DNA of 64,000 nt from Marinobacter sp. F4218 (GTDB lineage Bacteria; Pseudomonadota; Gammaproteobacteria; Pseudomonadales; Oleiphilaceae). The stretch is from positions 1 through 64,000 of the forward strand of contig NZ_JAHZIL010000003.1 of the NCBI RefSeq assembly GCF_019443085.1. The letters are read 5' to 3'. Shown piece by piece: positions 57,486 to 64,000 of the stretch. A program made the position numbers and the translations under genes. The notes beneath the pieces were generated by a model. That model was not told where the DNA came from, did not search any database, and was given only the letters and a program-made list of their open reading frames with translations. Numbering within the stretch: the stretch's first letter is position 1; every line of letters starts with the position of its first letter.

Positions 57486-59810
57486 GTGATCAATGGTTTC
57501 AGAAAGCGACTCTCCTTTCGGTTGACCCGCGACACGGTTCTGGTCGCCATGGCGCTGGGGCTCGCTCTCAACCTCATTCAGATCACCCTGGACTATTTTA
57601 ATGCCCGGGAATCGATGGAGGAGGAAATTCACGCCCTGATCGACATCAGCGTGAGCCCGGCCTCCCAGATTGCCTATAACATCGATGTCCGACTTGCCGA
57701 AGAACTGCTGGACGGGCTGCTTCGCCACCCGGCCACCATCGATGCCAGGATCATCGACAACGATGGCCAAACCATGGCTGCCGCGAGCCAGAGCAGCCCG
57801 GTGTCCCCTTACCGCTGGGCAAGTGACCTGCTGTTCGATTCCAGCCGGGTTTTCAGTCAGGAATTGCGCGTACCACAGCTTGAGGAGCTGCCGCTGGGCC
57901 AATTGATCGTCACCATCGACACCTATCACTACGGACTCCAGTTTCTTGAGCGTGCCACGTATACGTTGATTAGCGGTCTTCTGAAAAGCCTGACCCTGAC
58001 CGCAGCCCTGCTCGGGATCTTCTATCTGGTGCTGACCCGGCCAATGCTCAACGTGATCAGTGCCCTTTCGCAGGTCAAGGCGAGCTCGCCCGAAAAGGTC
58101 CGACTCCCGGTGCCGACCAATCATCAGGATGACGAAATTGGCACCATGGTCGGCATCATCAATCAGCACCTTGAGACGATTGATTCCAGTCTTGCCCAGC
58201 TCCGGATCGCCGAAAGCGCGATGAAGAACTATTCGTTCCAACTCGAGCGCGAAGTTGAAGACCGGACCCGCGAAATTTCGGAGAAAAACGACGCCCTCCA
58301 GCGAGGAAACCGTGCGCTGATCAAGGCGAAGGAAGACGCGGTCCGCCGGGCCAGGGCCCGCGCCAACTTTCTCGCCAGCATGAGCCATGAGATCCGCACG
58401 CCACTCAACGGGGTTCTGGGCATGCTCGGCCTGGCTCTCGAGGGTGAGCTGGATTCGACCCAGCGTAATCGTCTGGAAATAGCCTTTAATGCGGGGGAAA
58501 GCCTGCTTGGCCTGCTTAACGATATTCTCGATATTTCGAAGGTCGAAGCCGGCAAGCTCAGCCTGGAGAACATTCCTTTTAGCATGCGCAATCTGATCGA
58601 GGAATCAGCCACCCTGCATGCACAACAAGCGCGGCGCAAACGCATTGATCTGGTGAGCGAGGTTGACCCCGCCCTCCCGGAAAGCTTCCTCGGCGATCCG
58701 ACCCGGGCTCGCCAGATACTGAACAACCTGCTCAGCAACGCCATCAAGTTCACCGACGAGGGCTCGGTTTATGTGAAGGCAGCTTACTCGTCCGGAAGCC
58801 TGAGACTGGATGTCATCGACACCGGCATTGGTATGTCTACGGAGGGATTGCATCGGATATTCTCACCGTTTTCCCAGGCCGATGCGGACACCACCCGGCT
58901 GTATGGCGGCACAGGTTTGGGACTGACCCTCTGCCGACAGCTGGTCGAGCGAATGCACGGACAGATTCTGGTGGATTCGAGGGAGGGCCGAGGAACCCAT
59001 TTCACGGTGACCCTGCCGTTGCCAATGCATGAAGACAGCAGCCCCAACGGGCTGCCGCAGGTTGCCGCCAAACTCCAGGACATTGGCATCACGCTGGCCA
59101 TACCCGCCGAAAACCCGCATCGCCGGCCAATCGAGCGCCAGCTCAGTGCCTGGCAGATTCCGACCCGGGAAATCGGTCATTCCCAACAGGGAATCCTGAT
59201 CGCTCTGGCCGAAGATTCCGGCAGCGTTGCCCCGAACTGGCAGGGTGAAGGAGTCATTCTGGCCGACAGATCCGGTTCTGCAGTACGAGACAAACCAGAG
59301 CATCAGATTCTGTCCCTGCCGGTACGCCGCGATGAATTATACCGCTGCCTGTGCCGCGCCGCCGGGATCCTCCGTAACGAGGTTACGCTCAAACCGGCTC
59401 AGCCAGCCGGAAAGGAAGCCGACACGCCGCCACTGAAAATTCTTCTGGTCGAGGACAATCAGGTCAACCAGATGGTGGCCAGCAGTTTGCTCAAGAAGCT
59501 CGGGCACCATGTGGATCATGCCGAGAACGGGCAACAGGCCCTCGATTCCCTGTACGCGCGGAATTACGACCTGGTGTTGATGGATTGCCAGATGCCGGTC
59601 ATGGACGGCTATGAGGCGACCCGGCGCATCCGGAAGAACCCGGAATGGAAAGACCTGTCAATTATCGCGGTGACGGCCAATGTCATGCAGGGCGACCGAG
59701 AGGACTGTATCGCGGCGGGAATGAACGACTACGTCACCAAACCCTACAACCGGGACGAATTGCGGGCCGCGATCAGTCGCTGGGCACCGCCTCCCCCTCA
59801 AGAGCCGTGA
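57486..59810 (+). CDS. Hybrid sensor histidine kinase/response regulator
   Basis: The 774-residue protein has membrane helices at about 15-36 and 170-192 flanking a periplasmic sensor domain, a HAMP linker (about 193-245), a coiled coil, HisKA with His301 in MSHEIRTPLNGVLG, and HATPase_c (N-box LNNLLSNAIKFTDEG, GTGLGLTLCRQLVE). A receiver-like segment without an obvious phosphoacceptor Asp follows (about 520-640), then an intact receiver with Asp700 in LMDCQMPVMDGYEATRRIR and conserved Lys in YVTKPYNRDELR. There is no HPt domain, so phosphate must pass to a separate partner. It starts with GTG. Confidence 0.93.
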   Translation: MINGFRKRLSFRLTRDTVLVAMALGLALNLIQITLDYFNARESMEEEIHALIDISVSPASQIAYNIDVRLAEELLDGLLRHPATIDARIIDNDGQTMAAASQSSPVSPYRWASDLLFDSSRVFSQELRVPQLEELPLGQLIVTIDTYHYGLQFLERATYTLISGLLKSLTLTAALLGIFYLVLTRPMLNVISALSQVKASSPEKVRLPVPTNHQDDEIGTMVGIINQHLETIDSSLAQLRIAESAMKNYSFQLEREVEDRTREISEKNDALQRGNRALIKAKEDAVRRARARANFLASMSHEIRTPLNGVLGMLGLALEGELDSTQRNRLEIAFNAGESLLGLLNDILDISKVEAGKLSLENIPFSMRNLIEESATLHAQQARRKRIDLVSEVDPALPESFLGDPTRARQILNNLLSNAIKFTDEGSVYVKAAYSSGSLRLDVIDTGIGMSTEGLHRIFSPFSQADADTTRLYGGTGLGLTLCRQLVERMHGQILVDSREGRGTHFTVTLPLPMHEDSSPNGLPQVAAKLQDIGITLAIPAENPHRRPIERQLSAWQIPTREIGHSQQGILIALAEDSGSVAPNWQGEGVILADRSGSAVRDKPEHQILSLPVRRDELYRCLCRAAGILRNEVTLKPAQPAGKEADTPPLKILLVEDNQVNQMVASSLLKKLGHHVDHAENGQQALDSLYARNYDLVLMDCQMPVMDGYEATRRIRKNPEWKDLSIIAVTANVMQGDREDCIAAGMNDYVTKPYNRDELRAAISRWAPPPPQEP

Positions 59811-60240
59811 GCACTGCTTTTAGCTCACGGCGCAACGCCTTCAAACGCTCTGGTTCAACACCAATGCCGCAAAGCAGGCGTTCCGGTATCGAGCCCGCTT
59901 TCTCCCGCAACGCCCAACCGGCTTCGGTCAGAGTCAGTGTGACCACCCGCTCATCCAGAGCACTTCGGCGACGTTCCAGCAGCCCCCGGTCGGCCAGCCG
60001 TTTAAGCAAGGGCGTCAGGGTACCGGAATCCAGTCGCAACCGACGGCCCAGATCAGACACCCGGGTGACACCCCCCGCCTGTTCCTGCTCCCACAGCACC
60101 AGCATGGTGAGGTATTGCGGGTAGGTCAGCTCCAGGTCTGCCAGCAGCGGCCGGTAGCGGGCCGTGACCGCCCGATTGGCCGCATAGAGGGCAAAACAGA
60201 CCTGATTATCCAGAGACAAGGCCTCTTCAGGTGTTGCCAT
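59773..60240 (-). CDS. ohrR: OhrR-like MarR-family peroxide sensor/repressor
   Basis: The 155-residue product has an N-terminal Cys in LDNQVCFALYAANRAV, the position of the redox-sensing Cys of OhrR, and a winged helix-turn-helix with RVSDLGRRLRLDSGTLTPLLKRLADRGL followed by the DERVVTLTLTEAG wing. OhrR represses organic hydroperoxide resistance genes until its Cys is oxidised. It lies 2 nt downstream of the glutathione peroxidase gene, a likely target, and overlaps the kinase gene tail-to-tail by 38 nt. Confidence 0.9.
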   Translation of the reverse strand: MATPEEALSLDNQVCFALYAANRAVTARYRPLLADLELTYPQYLTMLVLWEQEQAGGVTRVSDLGRRLRLDSGTLTPLLKRLADRGLLERRRSALDERVVTLTLTEAGWALREKAGSIPERLLCGIGVEPERLKALRRELKAVLTALEGEAVPSD

Positions 60241-60242
60241 GG

Positions 60243-60728
60243 CTACAGCAGTTTCTCGATATCTTTTCGAATATCCTGAGGCTTAGCGGTCGGCGGATAG
60301 CGCCGGACCACCTGCCCGTCCCTTCCCACCAGGAACTTGGTGAAGTTCCATTTGACCTTTTCCGACCCCATCAGACCCTTGGCTTCACGCTTCAGGAACT
60401 GATAAAGCGGATGGGCGCCCGAGCCGTTCACCTCAATCTTTGAAAACATGGGGAAATCCACCCCGTAATTGAGACTGCAGAACTCACTGATGGCGTCGTC
60501 ATTGCCCGGATCCTGGTTCATGAACTGATTGCAGGGGAATCCCAGTACCTCCAGGCCGCGCTCGCCCAGATCCTTGTACAGGGTCTGAAGGCCATCGAAT
60601 TGCGGGGTGAAGCCGCACTTGCTGGCCGTATTTACGATCAGCAGAACTTTGCCCCGATAGTCGGCCAGGCTTTTCTCATTGCCCTTGATATCGTTGACAG
60701 TAAAGTCATAAACGCTGGATTCGGACAC
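60243..60728 (-). CDS. Glutathione peroxidase-family thiol peroxidase
   Basis: The 161-residue product has the active-site Cys in NTASKCGFTPQFDGLQ, the GFPCNQFMNQDPG loop with a second Cys that could act as the resolving residue, and WNFTKFLVGRDG. Bacterial members of this type (BtuE/GpxA) often use thioredoxin instead of glutathione. I place the start at the GTG at 60728, six bases after AAGGAG; the frame runs 16 codons further without a ribosome site. It is first in a two-gene operon with ohrR. Confidence 0.95.
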   Translation of the reverse strand: MSESSVYDFTVNDIKGNEKSLADYRGKVLLIVNTASKCGFTPQFDGLQTLYKDLGERGLEVLGFPCNQFMNQDPGNDDAISEFCSLNYGVDFPMFSKIEVNGSGAHPLYQFLKREAKGLMGSEKVKWNFTKFLVGRDGQVVRRYPPTAKPQDIRKDIEKLL

Positions 60729-60767
60729 ACTACTCTCCTTGGACTTGCTTATATTTTTCGAAATTGA

Positions 60768-60779
60768 ATTGTGCACAAT
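60768..60779. promoter_or_regulatory. Palindrome upstream of the peroxidase-ohrR operon (candidate OhrR operator)
   Basis: ATTGTGCACAAT is a perfect 12-nt palindrome, 40 nt upstream of the peroxidase start codon, inside the probable promoter region. MarR/OhrR proteins bind A/T-rich palindromes containing TTGT-type half-sites, and ohrR is in the operon it would control. Binding is inferred. Confidence 0.5.
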
Positions 60780-60892
60780 GTTTAATGGAAAACCAAGGCT
60801 TTCAGGGTCGGCATAAACCTCATCTTAAAAAAGGCTTCAGCTTTGGGCGCTAAATCTGTCTCACCACGCCACAATTCATCATAATTCCCCTG

Positions 60893-60920
60893 TTGCCGCC
60901 GCCCCTCGCTCCGCTAGAAT
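60893..60920 (+). promoter_or_regulatory. Putative alaA promoter
   Basis: TTGCCG (60893-60898), 16 nt, TAGAAT (60915-60920), about 55 nt upstream of the alaA start. It is reasonable for sigma70 but found by eye only. Confidence 0.5.
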
Positions 60921-60979
60921 AAAGGGCTGTCTCACATCAGTTTTATTTTCCGAATTCAGACCAAGGAAGCCTCGGCCTT

Positions 60980-62194
60980 ATGCAGAACTACTACAAATCC
61001 GCCAAGCTGGATAACGTGTGCTATGAAATACGTGGCGTAGTTCTGCGGGAAGCGCGTCGACTGGAAGAGGAAGGTCACCGGGTACTTAAACTCAACATCG
61101 GGAATCCGGCCGCCTTTGAACTGGACGTACCCGAGGAGATCCAGCAGGACGTCATCTACAACATGCATCTGGCCCAGGGGTACGTCGAGTCCAAGGGACT
61201 CTTTTCGGCCCGCAAGGCGGTCATGCATTACTGTCAGCAACGGGGCATCGACAAGGTCGATATCGACGACATTTTTCTCGGCAACGGCGTCAGTGAACTG
61301 ATCGTCATGTCGATGCAGGCCATGTTGAACACCGGTGACGAGGTACTGATCCCCGCGCCGGATTACCCGCTCTGGACCGCGGCTGTCACCCTTTCGAGTG
61401 GCAAACCCGTGCATTACCGTTGTGATGAACAGCAGAACTGGTTCCCCGACATCGACGACATCCGGAAGAAAATCACCCGTCGTACCCGGGCGATCGTTCT
61501 GATCAACCCCAACAACCCGACCGGCGCCGTCTACTCCAGAGAACTCCTGGAACAGGTCATCGAACTGGCTCGCAAGCACAACCTGATCGTGCTCTCGGAT
61601 GAAATCTACGACAAAATTCTCTACGACGGCACAGAGCACGTCTCGACCGCCGCGCTTGCTGACGATGTGCTCTTCTTCACCTACAACGGGCTTTCCAAGA
61701 ATTACCGGGCCGCGGGCTACCGCTCCGGCTGGATGATCATCAGCGGAGCCAAACACCGGGCAATGGATCTTATTGAAGGCATTGAGATGCTCTCAAATAT
61801 GCGCCTGTGCGCTAACGTGCCCGCGCAGTTGGCTATCCAGACTGCCCTGGGCGGCTACCAGTCCATCAATGACCTGGTCGTTCCGGACGGACGTTTGTAT
61901 GAGCAAAGGGAAACCGCCTGGCGAATGCTGAACGATATTCCCGGCGTCAGCTGCGTCAAACCACAGGGGGCTCTCTACCTGTTTCCGAAGCTGGACCCGA
62001 AGCATTTTCCCATCGTCAATGATGAAAAGCTGGTGCTCGACCTGCTGCTCCAGGAAAGAATTCTTCTGGTGCAGGGCTCAGCCTTCAACATTGACGACAA
62101 ACAGCACTTGCGCGTGGTTTTCCTGCCCAGGGAAGACGCCCTTGAAGACGCCATGTCGCGGCTCGGCCGCTTCCTTGGTAACTATCAGCAGTAA
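60980..62194 (+). CDS. alaA: Alanine-forming pyruvate aminotransferase AlaA
   Basis: This is a class I PLP aminotransferase that makes alanine from pyruvate and glutamate. The 404-residue product closely follows E. coli AlaA: LKLNIGNPAAFELDVPEEI, NPNNPTGAVYSRELLEQ, SDEIYDKILYDG with the PLP-binding Asp, and the Schiff-base Lys in TYNGLSKNYRAAGYRSGW. It is divergent from the peroxidase gene and 10 nt upstream of a conserved hypothetical gene. Confidence 0.96.
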   Translation: MQNYYKSAKLDNVCYEIRGVVLREARRLEEEGHRVLKLNIGNPAAFELDVPEEIQQDVIYNMHLAQGYVESKGLFSARKAVMHYCQQRGIDKVDIDDIFLGNGVSELIVMSMQAMLNTGDEVLIPAPDYPLWTAAVTLSSGKPVHYRCDEQQNWFPDIDDIRKKITRRTRAIVLINPNNPTGAVYSRELLEQVIELARKHNLIVLSDEIYDKILYDGTEHVSTAALADDVLFFTYNGLSKNYRAAGYRSGWMIISGAKHRAMDLIEGIEMLSNMRLCANVPAQLAIQTALGGYQSINDLVVPDGRLYEQRETAWRMLNDIPGVSCVKPQGALYLFPKLDPKHFPIVNDEKLVLDLLLQERILLVQGSAFNIDDKQHLRVVFLPREDALEDAMSRLGRFLGNYQQ

Positions 62195-62204
62195 CGGAGC
62201 ATCC

Positions 62205-62672
62205 ATGGCTGACATTCATGTAGAGGAATTCTACAAGGACGTTGCGATCGCCCTTGTCCAGCTCTATGGCGCCTTCCCTCGCCGCGTCAATCTGTTCGTG
62301 GAGGATATCGCCGGCCCGGACGAGCCCGATGAATTCGGGCTTCACAGCAAGCGTCATATGGCCTGCTTTGGCGCCCTCCTCTGGCTGGAAGAGGAAGGCC
62401 TGCTTCGCTATGTCGATACCATTCGTCAGGAAGCGCTGGACCAGGCAGTTCTGAGCCATGCGGCGTTCGTTCGCCTGAGCGCTCCGGCGCCGGTTGAGCT
62501 CAACCGGCGCCTTAACCAGGACCAGGCGCACGCCGGTGACCATCTTCCTCCGTCGGTGCGGGAAGATCTTTCGACCCACATTCACCTGATTCGCAAGGCC
62601 CTAAAAACCGGTCATTCCGGACGTATCAGCCAGGTTGTGCAGGCGACGTTCTTTGCCGATGACAAACATTAA
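62205..62672 (+). CDS. Conserved hypothetical protein between alaA and htpX
   Basis: The 155-residue soluble, mainly helical and acidic protein begins MADIHVEEFYKDVAIALVQLY and contains FGALLWLEEEGLLRYVDTIRQEALDQAVLS and REDLSTHIHLIRKALKTG. I do not recognise a named domain. From memory a similar gene lies between the aminotransferase and htpX in Pseudomonas, so it is a conserved neighbour rather than a chance frame. The ATG at 62205 follows CGGAGC; the frame continues into alaA but that part is a shadow. Confidence 0.85.
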   Translation: MADIHVEEFYKDVAIALVQLYGAFPRRVNLFVEDIAGPDEPDEFGLHSKRHMACFGALLWLEEEGLLRYVDTIRQEALDQAVLSHAAFVRLSAPAPVELNRRLNQDQAHAGDHLPPSVREDLSTHIHLIRKALKTGHSGRISQVVQATFFADDKH

Positions 62673-62687
62673 ATCCATGCAAAGACA

Positions 62688-62715
62688 TTGAACCGTCGAA
62701 CCCCGGCCACATAAT
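62688..62715 (+). promoter_or_regulatory. Putative htpX promoter
   Basis: TTGAAC (62688-62693), 16 nt, CATAAT (62710-62715), about 50 nt upstream of htpX. The TTGAA core and the GGCCACAT before CATAAT also partly fit a sigma32 heat-shock promoter, as known for htpX in E. coli. The two readings cannot be separated by eye. Confidence 0.45.
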
Positions 62716-62767
62716 TCGGTCTTAGGCACAGCTTTTACGTGTTTGACTCATCATTCAGGGAATTAAC

Positions 62768-63649
62768 ATGCGGATTCTGTTGTTTCTGGCCACCAACCTT
62801 GCGGTCATCCTGGTAGCAAGCTTTACGCTGAGACTTCTGGGCGTCGACAGCTACCTCTCCCAATACGGCATTCAGTATGGTCCGCTGCTGGCGTTTGCCG
62901 CGGTCTTTGGGTTCGCCGGAGCCATCATTTCACTGCTGATATCCAAGCCAATGGCGAAGTGGAGCACCCGGGCAAAGGTCATCGAATCCCCGCGCACTCC
63001 GGCTGAACGCTGGCTAGTGGACACGGTAGCGGTTCTCGCCAAAAACGCCGGCATAGGAATGCCCGAGGTTGCCATCTTCCCAGCTTCCCAGTCCAACGCT
63101 TTTGCCACAGGCTGGAATAAGAACGATGCCCTGGTTGCAGTTAGCGAGGGCCTTCTGCATCGCTTCAACAAGGACGAGATCCGGGCGGTTTTGGGCCATG
63201 AGATTGGCCACGTGGCCAATGGGGACATGATCACACTTGCCTTGATCCAGGGCGTCGTCAACACCTTCGTTATTTTTGCCTCCCGGGTCATAGGCTCCTT
63301 TGTTGACCGCGTTATTTTCAAGAACGAAAGTGGTCACGGAATCGGCTTCTTTGTAGTCAGTATTGCCGCGGAACTGGTGCTGGGCATTCTTGCGAGCACC
63401 ATTGTGTTCTGGTTCTCCCGTCGTCGGGAATTCCGGGCTGATATCGCCGGCGCCCAGTTGGCAGGCCGGTCCGCCATGATCGGCGCGCTGGCACGCCTTA
63501 AACAGGAAAGTGAGATCCCTGACCAGATGCCCGATACACTTCAGGCGTTTGGCATCAATCGAGGGGCTCGCGGCGGCCTCAGCGCTCTGTTTATGACACA
63601 CCCGCCGCTCGAAGACCGGATTCGGGCCCTGGAACAGGCCTCTTTCTAA
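62768..63649 (+). CDS. htpX: Heat-shock membrane metalloprotease HtpX
   Basis: HtpX is an M48-family zinc protease of the inner membrane that degrades misfolded membrane proteins. The 293-residue product has two N-terminal membrane helices (about 3-22 and 36-58), the HEIGH zinc-binding motif in [15 protein letters not shown] (about residue 140), two more helices (about 155-177 and 193-220), and the third-ligand segment [16 protein letters not shown]. Length is normal. It is followed by a strong terminator. Confidence 0.98.
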   Translation: MRILLFLATNLAVILVASFTLRLLGVDSYLSQYGIQYGPLLAFAAVFGFAGAIISLLISKPMAKWSTRAKVIESPRTPAERWLVDTVAVLAKNAGIGMPEVAIFPASQSNAFATGWNKNDALVAVSEGLLHRFNKDEIRAVLGHEIGHVANGDMITLALIQGVVNTFVIFASRVIGSFVDRVIFKNESGHGIGFFVVSIAAELVLGILASTIVFWFSRRREFRADIAGAQLAGRSAMIGALARLKQESEIPDQMPDTLQAFGINRGARGGLSALFMTHPPLEDRIRALEQASF

Positions 63650-63653
63650 ACAA

Positions 63654-63681
63654 AAAAACCGGGGCACAAGCCCCGGTTTTT
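63654..63681. terminator. Rho-independent terminator after htpX
   Basis: AAAAACCGGGG (63654-63664) and CCCCGGTTTTT (63671-63681) around a 6-nt loop. A-runs and T-runs flank both sides, so it can serve htpX and the convergent gene at 63698. Confidence 0.92.
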
Positions 63682-63697
63682 CAGTTCGGACGGATGG

Positions 63698-64000
63698 TCA
63701 GATTTTCAGCTTGAACCCGATCGCCCGGAAGCTGTCCTGCAGGGATTTACTAGTCCCCTTCAACTGGACCTTCAGGCTGGAACATTCCCGGCGCACCGGA
63801 TAGTCTCGCCGCAACCGGTCAAAAGCCGCCGCTCTCTCCTCAGCCGAGCCCCGCATGGCAACGCGCAGGCGGGCATCATCCTGCCTGGGGTCATAACAGG
63901 CTCGCAGTGAAATTCTGATGGCATCGTCCTCGTCGGCGGCGCTGGTGAACGATACTTTGCTCAGCGCGGGTTCCGGCAGGAACTGCCCCGTTTTCTTGCG
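63698..64000 (-). CDS. C-terminal end of an unrecognised protein (cut by window edge)
   Basis: Reading the minus strand from the window edge, an open frame runs 100 codons to a TGA at 63698-63700 and ends SFRAIGFKLKI. The visible part has many Arg, Asp and Glu residues, two Cys (in RACYDPRQDD and RRECSSLKV) and no hydrophobic stretch. Codon use resembles the neighbouring genes and a terminator lies just beyond the stop, so I take it as a real gene. The start and family are outside what can be seen. Confidence 0.7.
   Translation of the reverse strand, partial: RKKTGQFLPEPALSKVSFTSAADEDDAIRISLRACYDPRQDDARLRVAMRGSAEERAAAFDRLRRDYPVRRECSSLKVQLKGTSKSLQDSFRAIGFKLKI

Noticed and set aside
57045..58388. 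A 447-codon minus-strand frame opposite the unknown gene and the sensor kinase
   Set aside because: It is a shadow of the kinase reading frame; composition and lack of start signals do not support a gene.

Overview
The window reads as ordinary core chromosome of a moderately GC-rich gammaproteobacterium. The protein sequences and gene order look most like Marinobacter or a close relative, with blocks of order also known from Pseudomonas. This is an inference from remembered families and synteny; no search was run. I see no transposase, integrase, phage gene, CRISPR array, toxin-antitoxin pair or replication origin.

Layout. (1) 1-10760, all on the minus strand: aspS, yebC, ruvC, ruvA, ruvB, ybgC, tolQ, tolR, tolA, tolB, pal and cpoB, ending in two identical tRNA-Lys genes. 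This covers aspartyl-tRNA synthesis, Holliday-junction processing and the Tol-Pal envelope machine. (2) 10998-11627: fabR-type repressor of unsaturated fatty acid synthesis. (3) 11754-18195, minus: guaB, guaA, tadA, galE, ugd and a HIT protein, joining GMP synthesis, tRNA editing and UDP-sugar synthesis. (4) 18388-22279, plus: xseA, a propionyl-CoA-synthetase-like gene and a cold-shock gene with a long, hairpin-rich leader. (5) 22373-24713: leuA divergent from an Lrp-family regulator. (6) 24923-26656: proS. (7) 26713-35607, minus: comEC, exbB, exbD, msbA, lpxK, a Trm112-like gene, kdsB, a tyrosine phosphatase and murB, a very compact envelope operon. (8) 35689-39286: a DUF2062 membrane protein, lolD and a single LolC/E permease, a PilZ-like protein with a helical insert, and a small exported protein.

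(9) 39398-42289: agmatine-to-putrescine genes aguA and aguB, then an isolated MoxR ATPase. (10) 42429-48632: trxB, aat, bpt, infA, clpA, clpS, cspD. Aat and Bpt attach N-terminal degrons that ClpS delivers to ClpA(P), so nearly the whole bacterial N-degron pathway is here. (11) 48849-55406: rluE, nudJ, mnmA, hflD, purB, a RoxA-type ribosomal oxygenase and a two-domain acetyltransferase. (12) 55395-59810: a LysR regulator, an unrecognised membrane-anchored protein and a hybrid sensor kinase. (13) 59773-64000: ohrR-like regulator and glutathione peroxidase, alaA, a conserved hypothetical, heat-shock protease htpX, and the 3' end of an unrecognised gene cut by the window edge.

No clearly novel multi-gene system was found. 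The points most worth a second look are the PilZ-like protein with a helical insert, the hybrid kinase with an apparent dead receiver domain and its unknown upstream partner, the dyad over the aspS promoter, the palindrome upstream of the peroxidase-ohrR operon, and the cold-shock leader. Several genes use TTG or GTG starts. I set starts by Shine-Dalgarno position and family length, so some are shorter than the longest open frame.
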